Assembly (NCBI GenBank): GCA_900769035.1
Contig: CAAGFD010000124.1
Coordinates: 1 to 10,407, forward strand
Length of the DNA stretch: 10,407 bases
Direction of reading: 5' to 3'
DNA from: Bacteroidales bacterium
Lineage (GTDB): Bacteria > Bacteroidota > Bacteroidia > Bacteroidales > Paludibacteraceae
Below, in pieces: positions 1-7,996 of this stretch. A program made the translations under genes and the position numbers. Position 1 is the first letter of the stretch, and every line of letters starts with the position of its first letter. The notes below the pieces were generated by a model. It was not told where the DNA came from, searched no databases, and worked only from the letters and a program-made list of their open reading frames with translations.

Positions 1-3000
1 CTTGTTAATGAAGCTCAAATCTGTTTGAAAGACACAGTTCCTCATACATATGAAATTTACTATCTGCCGGGCAATGAGGATGATATAGAAAATATAATTT
101 CATCAGGCACAAAAATAGTTAAGAATATTACCCCTACAGATTCTGTCGTATCATTAAGCGGCTTGATAGAGAATACGGAATATTCTTTTATTTATCGTGT
201 TATGTGCGACTCTGTAAAACCGGATTATTCCGATTGGAGTGATATCAGTACGTTTAATACATTATGTGAAATTATAGACATTAATGATACTACTTCTTTT
301 GTTGAAGGATTCGAAAACTTTACAGAATGGGAATGGATAGAAGACGGCATGAATTGTTATTCAGTTTATGATGATTCCGGTATAGCTTTTGGAGAATATT
401 CGGAGTTCGGATTTTATCCTGTAGATGGAGATAAACAATTAGCTGTTGAACAAAATAGTTCAGGAATAATGACTCGTTACTTCAATTTGAATGCGGGAAA
501 AGTTTATAAGGCATCTATTTATGGATTGTCGTACATCGACTCTACGAGAATGATATTTAATGATTATGCAAATATTTCATTCCTTTATAGGGAAATAGGA
601 GGTGATGATTGGAATTATATATTAAAACAATCTTCTGTTAGCAATAATGGATACAGAATGATATATAATTATTTCTCAGTTCCTGATACCGGAATTTATG
701 AGTTAGGTATCCAATATTACGGAGGTGTATCTACAATAGTAAGTGCATTCGATATATTTAAAGTGGAAGAGGTAGATTGCGCTCCTCCTGTAAATATCGA
801 AATTATTTCCATCCTTGACACCGCTTTCACTGCAACAATGCAAGGTGAAGGTACTGAATGGGAAATCCGCCTTTGCAGTCAGGAACCGGATGTGTTTGAC
901 GCTAACCCTGTTGCCGTTTACACCGATACTATAAATACTACTACTTTCACTATCAACGGCCTTAACCCCGGTCGTCAATATTGGCTTATTACTCGTTCGT
1001 TCTGTAGCGATGGTATGAGTGAATGGTCCGCTCCATTGCTTATTAATACTAATTGTCAATCTGTTGACATACCATATTTACTCGATTTTGAGGACGATGA
1101 TAAATTCAATTGCTGGGATGTAATTTATCCTGAAGACATGATGCATATTACCAATAAATTTTATGAATTGAGTTATAATGGTTCATCTTCATTGCTTGTA
1201 TTAAATTCCGCACTTATTTCTCCGGAATTCAATGTTACTTCTTTGGCAAATTGTATGGTTTCCGGCGCAATCTTTAACATTGCCGGTGGCACATCTCATA
1301 TAATGGTCGGAGTGGCGAGTGATCCGAATGACATGGAAAGTTTTATTCCGATTTCTTCTGTTACAATAAATAGTACTCAAAATTGGAAAGAGTTCTATGT
1401 CGACTTTAGCAACTTGAATAATATGGAAAATATAGATTCTATAAACCCTAAACATATTATTTTAGTAAGCACCGGTAGCTTTGTGCTCTTTGATGATATT
1501 TATATAGATACCATCCCTTCTTGCATGAAAGTTACCGATGTTCAGGCATCAATAGTTGCAGAAGATTCTATTGGAGTTTTTTGGACTCCTGTTGGAAATG
1601 ATTCAATTTGGTATGTTGAATATCATAAAGTTACAGATAAAGGAGACTACGTTGTAGGTGATACTGTTGTTACGGAACCTTATGTGGTGGTCGGCGATTT
1701 GGAGGTTGCTACCAAATACTATTTTAATGTTCGTGCAATATGTGCAATTGATGATACTTCGTTTATTGCCAAATCAAATGTAATTGTTTCTCCTTGTGGT
1801 GTATTTGACCTCCCTTATTTGGGAAATAAATTCACTAGTTATGATTACCCATATTGTTGGGGTTCTTATTATAACAACGACGGTGCTCATGAATTCGACT
1901 ATTCTCCTATGGGAAAATTTTTCTATTCTGATTTCAATACCGGCGGTAATTGTGCCGATACCGCTTATCTGAGAACTCCTGCTTTCAGACTGAAAACCAA
2001 CAATGGTATTATTGTACATTTTGATGGATATATGTCTACTCTAATCGACTCTATTAACCCTCCTATATTATATACTTTTGATGGTGTTACTTTTGATACT
2101 CTAAACGTTGAGTTATTACAAAGAGGAACCAGAGGCGTGAAGTCTACTTATATCCCTAATGTCGGCCCGGGTGTTATGTCCTTCATTTTTGTCAGTGAAG
2201 AGCATTCCGAAGGTGGATATAATATCTATGGTATGGAGGTTGAAGAGATTGAAAATTGCTCTCGTCCGCAAGATGTAACGTTCAATGTATCAGACTCTAT
2301 TGTAGTTGCCACTATTGTTGATTCCGTTTCTACCAATACTCAATATGAATATGTATATGGTATTGGTGATTTCGACCCTGAATACGCTACTCCTACTCTT
2401 GTTTCCGGTAATAATTTCACACTAAGTGATTTGAAGAATCATTCTACATATTACGTTTATGTGCGTACCTATTGCAGCGATACAGAGCATTCTTCATGGT
2501 GGAAACCTTATACTTTCGAAACTCAGTGTGTCAATAAATTGGTTTATTCCGAAGTTAAAGATATTTTATGTGAGGGAGATATTATTTGCGGCTATGGATT
2601 TAATGCTTATGATATAGTTTCCGATACTATTATCAGCGTTGTTGTTAAGGGCTCTGATGGTTGCGACTCTTTGGTAATGGATATCACTATCGACTTTATC
2701 CCTACCGTTTATGTAGATATTACCGAGACTATCAACGAAGGTGAAACTTATGAATTTGCAGGTAATACTTACACTCAAGCAGGTACTTATGAAGGTCACT
2801 TTTTTACCGACCTTGGTTGCGACTCTATCGTAACACTCACTCTCATAGTTACCACACCTGTAGATAACGCTTACGCACTCCCTATCGTAGTGGCACCAAA
2901 CCCTGTATACGGCGGACAAAGTACCTTTGTAAACCGTGAATGGACGGCAGCCGAGCAAAGCGGCATGCGCGTAGAAGTACTCAACTCCGTAGGTCAAGTA

Positions 3001-3126
3001 GTAGAGGTATTCAACCCTGCTACCTTCCCTATCGAAGTTGACGGTATCTACATCAGCGGTATCTACTATATCCGCGTCACTTCCGGCACCGGAGAGGTTT
3101 ACCTCGGTCGCCTCGTAGTAAGGTAA
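1..3126 (+). CDS. T9SS-exported modular surface protein (Fn3 and jelly-roll modules), 5' end missing
   Basis: The reading frame is open from base 1, so the true start lies upstream; 1041 residues are visible and the TTG at 25 is not a credible start. Seen: Cys-bounded fibronectin-III-like modules at about 1-267, 778-1056, 1522-1797 and 2257-2529, each with an inner Cys near a Ser-x-Trp-type motif (CSDGMSEW, for example). Between them lie longer jelly-roll or MAM-like modules (about 290-775, 1060-1520, 1800-2255) opening with Gly/Asp-Phe-Glu or similar. The module pair repeats every 245-263 codons. Two repeats ending GCDS follow (about 2530-2860). The last 85 residues, from APNPVYGG to GRLVVR, match a type A T9SS C-terminal sorting domain, so the protein should cross the outer membrane and be anchored or released. 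Adhesion or glycan/protein binding is inferred; no catalytic domain is visible in this part. The final 260 bases are much richer in GC than the rest. Confidence 0.9.
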   Translation, partial: LVNEAQICLKDTVPHTYEIYYLPGNEDDIENIISSGTKIVKNITPTDSVVSLSGLIENTEYSFIYRVMCDSVKPDYSDWSDISTFNTLCEIIDINDTTSFVEGFENFTEWEWIEDGMNCYSVYDDSGIAFGEYSEFGFYPVDGDKQLAVEQNSSGIMTRYFNLNAGKVYKASIYGLSYIDSTRMIFNDYANISFLYREIGGDDWNYILKQSSVSNNGYRMIYNYFSVPDTGIYELGIQYYGGVSTIVSAFDIFKVEEVDCAPPVNIEIISILDTAFTATMQGEGTEWEIRLCSQEPDVFDANPVAVYTDTINTTTFTINGLNPGRQYWLITRSFCSDGMSEWSAPLLINTNCQSVDIPYLLDFEDDDKFNCWDVIYPEDMMHITNKFYELSYNGSSSLLVLNSALISPEFNVTSLANCMVSGAIFNIAGGTSHIMVGVASDPNDMESFIPISSVTINSTQNWKEFYVDFSNLNNMENIDSINPKHIILVSTGSFVLFDDIYIDTIPSCMKVTDVQASIVAEDSIGVFWTPVGNDSIWYVEYHKVTDKGDYVVGDTVVTEPYVVVGDLEVATKYYFNVRAICAIDDTSFIAKSNVIVSPCGVFDLPYLGNKFTSYDYPYCWGSYYNNDGAHEFDYSPMGKFFYSDFNTGGNCADTAYLRTPAFRLKTNNGIIVHFDGYMSTLIDSINPPILYTFDGVTFDTLNVELLQRGTRGVKSTYIPNVGPGVMSFIFVSEEHSEGGYNIYGMEVEEIENCSRPQDVTFNVSDSIVVATIVDSVSTNTQYEYVYGIGDFDPEYATPTLVSGNNFTLSDLKNHSTYYVYVRTYCSDTEHSSWWKPYTFETQCVNKLVYSEVKDILCEGDIICGYGFNAYDIVSDTIISVVVKGSDGCDSLVMDITIDFIPTVYVDITETINEGETYEFAGNTYTQAGTYEGHFFTDLGCDSIVTLTLIVTTPVDNAYALPIVVAPNPVYGGQSTFVNREWTAAEQSGMRVEVLNSVGQVVEVFNPATFPIEVDGIYISGIYYIRVTSGTGEVYLGRLVVR

Positions 3127-3136
3127 TATAGGTTTC

Positions 3137-3173
3137 TGCAGTAGGCTCTTCTATTTAAGTTAGAGCCTCTGCA
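3137..3173 (+). other. Stable hairpin in the 3' untranslated region
   Basis: TGCAG plus AGGCTCT (3137-3149, with one bulged T at 3142) pairs with AGAGCCT plus CTGCA (3162-3173), giving 12 base pairs and a 12-base loop. No T-run follows, so it is not itself an intrinsic terminator. It sits 11 bases after the stop codon and just before the terminator at 3192, and could protect the mRNA 3' end. Confidence 0.6.
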
Positions 3174-3191
3174 AGTAACAATAAATAATTC

Positions 3192-3224
3192 GCCCGCACA
3201 TCACACGGTGTGCGGGCTTTTTTT
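3192..3224 (+). terminator. Rho-independent terminator of the T9SS protein gene
   Basis: GCCCGCACA (3192-3200) pairs perfectly with TGTGCGGGC (3209-3217) across an 8-base loop and is followed by seven T's (3218-3224). This is a textbook intrinsic terminator on the plus strand, about 65 bases after the stop codon. Confidence 0.93.
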
Positions 3225-3286
3225 GTGGTTTTCAAGAATCTGAAACTAAGTATGATTAGTTTAAAATGCAATTTTTACGAATTATG

Positions 3287-3318
3287 TTTCGTTATGTCGA
3301 GTTAATTTCTTATCTTTG
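3287..3318 (+). promoter_or_regulatory. Candidate Bacteroidota promoter for the AAA+ ATPase
   Basis: TATCTTTG at 3311-3318 fits the Bacteroidota -7 element TAnnTTTG. TTTC at 3287-3290, 20 bases upstream, is a one-mismatch -33 element. The 60-base leader that follows holds an imperfect inverted repeat, ATCTCCTA (3330-3337) and TAGGTGAT (3348-3355), with one mismatch and a 10-base loop, which could be an operator or a leader hairpin. Confidence 0.55.
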
Positions 3319-3387
3319 TAACTTGATAAATCTCCTATGTTATTACTTAGGTGATGCTATAATAATTTTATATTTATATAGATAATT

Positions 3388-4659
3388 ATGGAGAGGACAT
3401 TGATAATACAGAATCCACATTGGAGTGGTAATCAATATGATGGTTTGGTAGAAAGAACTATTATGAACAATTTGCGAGAAAAATCGCAGTTGCCACATAT
3501 TCAAATATTGACAGGAGTAAGACGTAGTGGTAAATCTACTTTATTTAAGTTGTTGATTAATGATTTATTAAAATCAGGAGTATCTCCAAAAAGTATTCTA
3601 ACTATAACATTAGATGCGCCGATATTTATCTCGTATTGGAATAAATGTGATAATATACAAAATATAATAGACGTAGCAGAGAAGCTTACCGGAGAAAAAG
3701 TAGAATATCTGTTTTTAGACGAGATACAACAAGTAAATGATTGGGAAATATTTGTGAAGAATGCGTATGATATTCAGTATTTTAAAAAAATATATATTAC
3801 CGGGTCGAATTCAAATCTTTTGGCAAATCGTTTTTCTTCGATGTTAGCCGGTCGATATTTTGCAAATGAAGTTAGCCCTTTTAGCTTGAAAGAAATTTTT
3901 GCTACATTCGGAGTTAATTCTATTTTAGATTGTTATAGGAATAAAAACTTGTTACTCCGAGTTGTAGATAATTGTCTTCAATATGGTTCTTTCCCCGAAA
4001 TAGTGCTGAAAGAAATGGACGAGAATATTAAAATAGAGCTTCTACAAAGTTATTTTACATCCATAGTTCAGCAAGATTGCATAATTTATAATGCTATTCG
4101 TAATCCGTATCTTTTTTATAAGTGTGTGAATTATTTATTTCAGAATGTAGGAAACCGCTTCTCTCCAATGCAACTTGGTAAATCAATGCTTAGTAATGAA
4201 AATACGATGACGGCTTATGTTAACTATCTATGTGATAGCTATATATGTTATGATATTCGTAATTTTTCTTATTCTCTTAAAGAGACAAAACGATCTGACC
4301 ATAAATGTTATTGTATAGATAACGGATTGATACAAGCAAATACACAACGTTATTCTTCCGATATTGGACGTCTTTTTGAGAATCTGGTTTTTAATGAATT
4401 AAGATATAAGGGTTATGAAAATATAGCTTTTGACAATGGTAAAGGAGAGTGTGATTTTCTTGCATGGAAGGGTGGTGAATTATGTGCTTTCCAAGTTTGT
4501 TTTGAATTATCGGATTATAATAGAGATAGAGAATTTGCCGGTTTTAACGTGAATAACGCCCTTATCACTCAAAAAACTGTTATTACATATAATCAAAAAG
4601 AAGAAGTAGGAGATATTCGTGTTGTACCTCTTTGGGAATGGGTAATGGAAGAATTATAA
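3388..4659 (+). CDS. AAA+ ATPase with DUF4143-type C-terminal domain
   Basis: This 423-residue protein belongs to the large prokaryotic AAA (AAA_14) plus DUF4143 family. Seen: Walker A GVRRSGKST (43-51), Walker B LFLDEI (108-113), a sensor-1-like TGSNSNLL (138-145) and, further on, a C-terminal segment with ENLVFNEL (331-338), ECDF (354-357) and FQVCFEL (368-374). The latter resembles a PD-(D/E)xK nuclease-like fold in which the usual Lys after Gln is Cys, a common variant in this family, so nuclease activity is doubtful. The length is normal and the gene appears intact. No reaction or partner is established for the family. It stands alone with its own promoter and ends convergently 32 bases from lpxB. 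One 60-base stretch (3541-3600) is only 22% GC by hand count against 47% in a stretch of lpxB, which suggests an accessory or transferred gene. Confidence 0.9.
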   Translation: MERTLIIQNPHWSGNQYDGLVERTIMNNLREKSQLPHIQILTGVRRSGKSTLFKLLINDLLKSGVSPKSILTITLDAPIFISYWNKCDNIQNIIDVAEKLTGEKVEYLFLDEIQQVNDWEIFVKNAYDIQYFKKIYITGSNSNLLANRFSSMLAGRYFANEVSPFSLKEIFATFGVNSILDCYRNKNLLLRVVDNCLQYGSFPEIVLKEMDENIKIELLQSYFTSIVQQDCIIYNAIRNPYLFYKCVNYLFQNVGNRFSPMQLGKSMLSNENTMTAYVNYLCDSYICYDIRNFSYSLKETKRSDHKCYCIDNGLIQANTQRYSSDIGRLFENLVFNELRYKGYENIAFDNGKGECDFLAWKGGELCAFQVCFELSDYNRDREFAGFNVNNALITQKTVITYNQKEEVGDIRVVPLWEWVMEEL

Positions 4660-4693
4660 ATAATTTTTGAAAAGGAATTTCCGAGAAATTATT
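4659..4693. other. AT-rich inverted repeat between convergent genes
   Basis: AATAATTT (4659-4666) and AAATTATT (4686-4693) are perfectly complementary and bracket a 19-base middle. The arms overlap the stop codons of both the ATPase gene and lpxB. A weak bidirectional terminator is possible, but the stem is entirely A/T, so this is tentative. Confidence 0.3.
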
Positions 4694-5831
4694 ATTCTGC
4701 GACAATGTTTTTTGCAAGACGTTCGGCTGCTCCGGGGGCTCCGACGCTTCTTTTGATGTTGTCGTATTCTGTTTGTATCGTGCTAATATACTCTTTGTCC
4801 TCCAATAACTTATGTAATTCCGATGTTATATTTTCTTCTGTAAATAGCGGTCCTATAAGTTCTTTTACAACCTCTTTACCTGCAAGGATATTAACGAGAC
4901 TTATATATTTTGTTTTGATGAAAATTTGTTTTAAGAGCATAGTAAATTTGCCTCCCGGCACTTTGTAAACTACGGTTTGCGGAATGCCGAATAGTGCTGT
5001 TTCTAAAGTAGCTGTGCCGGAGTTTACTATCGCAGCTTTTGATTGCTGTAGTATTTTATATGTGTTGTTGTAGATTATCTTTATCTGTTTTTTATCCGTT
5101 CTTGTGCTTTTGAGAATCTCTTCATAAAAGCTTCTGTCTATTGCCGGAGCTGCTGCTATAACGAATTGGTATTTATCGAATTGCTTTGTGGCTTCACACA
5201 TTTTTGACAGGCAATCTTTTATCTCTTGTTTACGGCTTCCGGGCAGTAGTGCTACCATTGGTCGTTTGTCGTTAACGATTTTAAAGATGTTGTTTCGCTC
5301 CGCAGGGCAATGTGTGTTGAAATCATCTACCGAGTCAACGGAAGGATTGCCAACGTACGTTACCGTGTATCCCTTTTTGTTATAATAGTCCGTTTCAAAT
5401 GGGAAGATGGTAAACATTCGGTGGATATATTTTTTTATGTTTCGGATACGCCAACTTTTCCATGCCCATAATTTTGGTGAAATATAATAGATTACTTCAG
5501 CGTTTTGTAGTTTTTTTCGAGCGAATTTTGCAAATCTCAGGTTAAAACTCGGGTAGTCGATGAGGATAATTTTGTCCGGGTTGAAATCAATACAGGCTTT
5601 TTGGGCTCTTTTTTCGATGGCAAGAATTGTTTTCAGATTGCGTAAAACGGTGACAAAGCCCATGAAAGCCATCTCTTTGCAATGCATAACGGGGGTGCCT
5701 CCCGCAGCAGTCATCTTGTCTCCTCCAAGAAAACGGAATTGTGCTTCGGGGTCTTCGGCTTTTAATTGTTGCATTAATCTGCTACCGTGCAAATCGCCTG
5801 ATGATTCTCCTGCAATGATAAAATATTTCAT
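4692..5831 (-). CDS. lpxB: Lipid-A-disaccharide synthase
   Basis: LpxB (glycosyltransferase family 19) joins UDP-2,3-diacylglucosamine and lipid X (2,3-diacylglucosamine 1-phosphate) with release of UDP, making the lipid A disaccharide at the cytoplasmic face of the inner membrane. Seen in the 379-residue product: the N-terminal AGESSGDLHGS (7-17), IDYPSFNLRFA (91-101), the SPKLWAWKSWR motif (118-128), the UDP-binding PGSRKQEI (197-204) and the NSGTATLETAL motif (270-280), followed by VVYK and a SLVNILAGKE segment (311-320). Length and motif order are normal for the family. The start at 5831 gives the expected MKYFIIAGESSGD N-terminus. It is the last gene of a minus-strand run starting at gldF. 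The 90 bases upstream hold no convincing TAnnTTTG promoter, so it may depend on the upstream one. Confidence 0.97.
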   Translation of the reverse strand: MKYFIIAGESSGDLHGSRLMQQLKAEDPEAQFRFLGGDKMTAAGGTPVMHCKEMAFMGFVTVLRNLKTILAIEKRAQKACIDFNPDKIILIDYPSFNLRFAKFARKKLQNAEVIYYISPKLWAWKSWRIRNIKKYIHRMFTIFPFETDYYNKKGYTVTYVGNPSVDSVDDFNTHCPAERNNIFKIVNDKRPMVALLPGSRKQEIKDCLSKMCEATKQFDKYQFVIAAAPAIDRSFYEEILKSTRTDKKQIKIIYNNTYKILQQSKAAIVNSGTATLETALFGIPQTVVYKVPGGKFTMLLKQIFIKTKYISLVNILAGKEVVKELIGPLFTEENITSELHKLLEDKEYISTIQTEYDNIKRSVGAPGAAERLAKNIVAE

Positions 5832-5921
5832 GGTTTGATAATTATTTGTTTTGAAATCGTTTGTATTTTTTATCGATATAATTACTACCGTTTTATTGAG
5901 GGAGAGGTGAGTATAACTACC

Positions 5922-6224
5922 TTATATCGAGTTGATAATCAAGAAAGTGCCACAAATCATGATGTAAACGCCGAGGGCGGCAAACATACCTCGGCAGGCG
6001 CGCCACATCTCTAATGTATTGAGTAGGAATGCCGCTCCCATATCAGGCAGGGCGGCTACAAAGAGTAGCTTGATAACCAAGCTGTTTTGCGACATTACTG
6101 TAAGTAGCTCTCCGATAGTAAGGTTGCCCGTGTAGCTACTTATTAAAAAGAAATAGCCGAAAAGCAGTGGCATTATTAAGCCTAAGATGATGCCGAATAA
6201 TATTTTGTCTAATTTGGTTTTCAT
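5922..6224 (-). CDS. Small integral membrane protein, unknown function
   Basis: I do not recognise a named family. The 100-residue product has a short basic N-terminus (MKTKLDK) and about three hydrophobic segments: roughly 8-29, 48-70 and 78-98. Between the last two lies a polar stretch, NTLEMWRACRG (69-79). No signal peptidase site or catalytic motif is visible, so it is probably an inner-membrane protein. It lies between surE and lpxB on the same strand, 90 bases before lpxB, which suggests co-transcription. A link to lipid A assembly or the envelope is only inferred from position. The ATG at 6224 is chosen because the charged residues directly precede the first membrane segment. Confidence 0.8.
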   Translation of the reverse strand: MKTKLDKILFGIILGLIMPLLFGYFFLISSYTGNLTIGELLTVMSQNSLVIKLLFVAALPDMGAAFLLNTLEMWRACRGMFAALGVYIMICGTFLIINSI

Positions 6225-6234
6225 TATTTTGTAA

Positions 6235-6396
6235 CTATTTGACTGTAAGTGCGATTGTGATTTGGTTGTTTAACCGGAGGGAGCAAATGGCGTACACGAT
6301 ACTATCGATGTACACGGTGAGTATGGGGTCCGTTACAGATGATATACTTGCAACGATTTCGTAGCTATCGATGTACACGGAGAGTGGTGGGGTCCG
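6235..6396 (-). other. Short open frame running through the direct repeats, possible small gene or remnant
   Basis: On the minus strand a frame is open from just after a TAA (6399-6397) to a TAG (6237-6235), which ends 10 bases before the next gene's ATG. The only likely start is GTG at 6378, giving 47 residues. Both repeat copies encode VYIDS in this frame, once after LS and once after LT; the later copy also reads VTDP. In the first copy a one-base length difference shifts the preceding codons out of that frame. This could be a fragment of a repeat-bearing protein gene or pure chance. There is no ATG and no known motif. Confidence 0.2.
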
Positions 6397-6399
6397 TTA
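6302..6399. repeat. Pair of 34/35-bp direct repeats with a 63-64 bp period
   Basis: Copy 1 (6302-6335) and copy 2 (6365-6399) share CTATCGATGTACACGG, then GAGT, then GGGGTCCGTTA, differing by a few bases including one extra base in copy 2. The 29 bases between them are unique. The units contain the small palindromes ATCGAT and TGTACA. A third partial match, GTACACGAT, precedes copy 1 at 6292 and forms with it a dyad, CGATA-C-TATCG (6297-6307). The repeat fills most of the gap between surE and the small membrane protein. Confidence 0.85.
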
Positions 6400-6419
6400 G
6401 TGGCTTGTAGTGTGTGGAG

Positions 6420-7184
6420 TTATTTGCTTTCGAAACGCTTGCAATAGTCCATAGCGCGGTAAGCGGTGAGGTCGAAAGTGGTAGGCACGATGCTGATATA
6501 GCCCGCTTCCAGAGCTATTTGGTCGAGGTTGAGGTCGTCGCTCTTCTCGAAACTGAAGTCCCCCGTCATCCAATAGTATTTATTAGGGCGCGGGGCTTCT
6601 GCCGGGATGAAGTCATCTCCCCAACGGCCTTCGGCTTGGCGGCACACTTTGATGCCTTTGATAACCGGTATTGCCGGGGCGTTTACGTTGAGGCACACGT
6701 CTTTAGGGAGCCCGTTGTCGATGACGTCCTTAAGTATTTTTTCGAAAAACGGCAAACAAGGGCTGAAGTCGGCCTTGAGAGAGTGGTTGCAGAGAGAGAA
6801 TCCGATAGAGGGGATGCCGTGCAGACTGCCTTCGATGGCTGCGCCCATAGTGCCGGAATAGATTACGTTGATGCTGGCGTTTGAACCGTGGTTGATACCG
6901 GATAAGATGAGTTGCGGGCGCTCCGGCATCAGTTGTGTTATGGCGAGTTTAACGCAGTCGGTAGGGGTGCCACTGCAAGAGAACCATTGTATGTCGTCTT
7001 CACTATGGTGGTTGATGGCGTAAACAGGTTGCTCTATGGTAAGTGCACTCGATTGAGCCGAGCGCGGACCGTTCGGGGCTACTACGGTCACTCTGCCGTA
7101 TTTTTTTGCAAGAAGTGCCAATTCGTGTATACCCCCGGCTTGAATGCCGTCGTCGTTAGTGATTAGTATCAGCGGTTTATTCAT
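6420..7184 (-). CDS. surE: 5'/3'-nucleotidase SurE
   Basis: SurE removes phosphate from nucleoside monophosphates, and in some species from short polyphosphate, with a divalent metal; it acts in the cytoplasm and is linked to stationary-phase survival and nucleotide recycling. Seen in the 254-residue product: the N-terminal ILITNDDGI (6-14), whose Asp-Asp at 11-12 binds metal; APNGPRSAQS (36-45), with Ser-42 in the conserved metal-site position; SGTPTDCVKLA (71-81); and LSGINHGSN (94-102), with Asn-98 as the last metal ligand. All four signatures are intact and the length is normal. The ATG at 7184 lies one base after the gldF stop codon, so the two are almost certainly co-transcribed and perhaps translationally coupled. 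A 195-base gap with direct repeats follows. Confidence 0.97.
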   Translation of the reverse strand: MNKPLILITNDDGIQAGGIHELALLAKKYGRVTVVAPNGPRSAQSSALTIEQPVYAINHHSEDDIQWFSCSGTPTDCVKLAITQLMPERPQLILSGINHGSNASINVIYSGTMGAAIEGSLHGIPSIGFSLCNHSLKADFSPCLPFFEKILKDVIDNGLPKDVCLNVNAPAIPVIKGIKVCRQAEGRWGDDFIPAEAPRPNKYYWMTGDFSFEKSDDLNLDQIALEAGYISIVPTTFDLTAYRAMDYCKRFESK

Positions 7185-7185
7185 A

Positions 7186-7908
7186 TTATTTTTTTGTTAT
7201 CGTAATTTTTGTAAGGAATAAAAACAGGGCGGAACCGAAGACAAAATATAGCAGGTCACGGCTGTCGATGACGCCCCTTGAGATGGAGAGGCAGTGCTGG
7301 CGGATGCCTATATTTTTTAGAATATAAGCGGTGTTGCCGGAGAATAACGAACCCATGAGTTCGAAGCCGTAGAATAATACGAAGCATATCAGGGCGGAGA
7401 TGATAAAAGCTACTATCTGGTTTTTACTAAGTGAAGAGCCGAAAAGCCCGATACACACATACACCATTGCCAGTAATACGAGCCCCAACCAAGAGCCCCA
7501 AAAAGCACCCATATCCATATTCCCCACGGGGTCGGAAATAAAATAAACGCTTAAAGCCCAAATTAAAGTAGGTAGTAAAGCGATGATAACCAATAGCCAA
7601 CCGGCTAATGCTTTGCCGCAGATGATTTTCCACGGCGAGATAGGGCGTGTAAGTAGTAGCTCCATAGTGCCATTTTGCTTCTCTTCGGCAAACATCTTCA
7701 TCGTCACTGCAGGACAAAGAAATAGGTATAGCCATGGCGCTAAAGTAAAGAGCCCGCCTACATTGGCATAGCCCATGTCAACAATATTATAGTTGCCGGG
7801 AAATACCCATAAGAGCAGTGATGTTGATAAAAGAAATATAATTATTACTATATATCCCGCTGCGCTGCTGAAGAAGGAGTTTAACTCCTTTATTGTAATA
7901 TTCCACAT
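7186..7908 (-). CDS. gldF: GldF-type ABC transporter permease
   Basis: The 240-residue product matches the ABC-2 type permease GldF, the membrane subunit of the GldA-GldF-GldG transporter named in gliding Flavobacterium and widespread in non-gliding Bacteroidota. Seen: about six membrane segments (roughly 17-36, 52-72, 97-120, 136-158, 163-185, 217-234) and, after the second, the cytoplasmic MFAEEKQNGTMELLLTRPIS motif (72-91), which typifies this family and likely contacts the ATPase. The length equals that expected for GldF. The substrate is unknown. Unusually, the next gene downstream is surE rather than gldG, and no ABC ATPase gene lies in the window. It is the first gene of the minus-strand run and has a strong promoter upstream. 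Confidence 0.87.
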   Translation of the reverse strand: MWNITIKELNSFFSSAAGYIVIIIFLLSTSLLLWVFPGNYNIVDMGYANVGGLFTLAPWLYLFLCPAVTMKMFAEEKQNGTMELLLTRPISPWKIICGKALAGWLLVIIALLPTLIWALSVYFISDPVGNMDMGAFWGSWLGLVLLAMVYVCIGLFGSSLSKNQIVAFIISALICFVLFYGFELMGSLFSGNTAYILKNIGIRQHCLSISRGVIDSRDLLYFVFGSALFLFLTKITITKK

Positions 7909-7996
7909 AATTTTATTTTTCTATTCCTTCAAAAAAAATATAATAGGGTGAAAGTCATTTATTTCAGTTTGTAATAAAAACAAATTCCTCACATTA

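Noticed and set aside
2566..2997. A 143-residue minus-strand open frame
   Set aside because: It lies opposite the GCDS repeats and sorting domain of the T9SS gene, which explain the sequence; the product is Cys/Tyr-rich with no domain.
3388..4659. An antiphage defence gene or toxin-antitoxin component
   Set aside because: The ATPase stands alone with no partner gene, and AAA/DUF4143 proteins have no agreed defence role.
6302..6399. CRISPR array
   Set aside because: There are only two copies with unequal length and several differences, one spacer, and no cas genes nearby.
6414..6884. A 156-residue plus-strand open frame
   Set aside because: It is antisense to surE, whose motifs are intact; the frame is open only because of the codon composition of surE.
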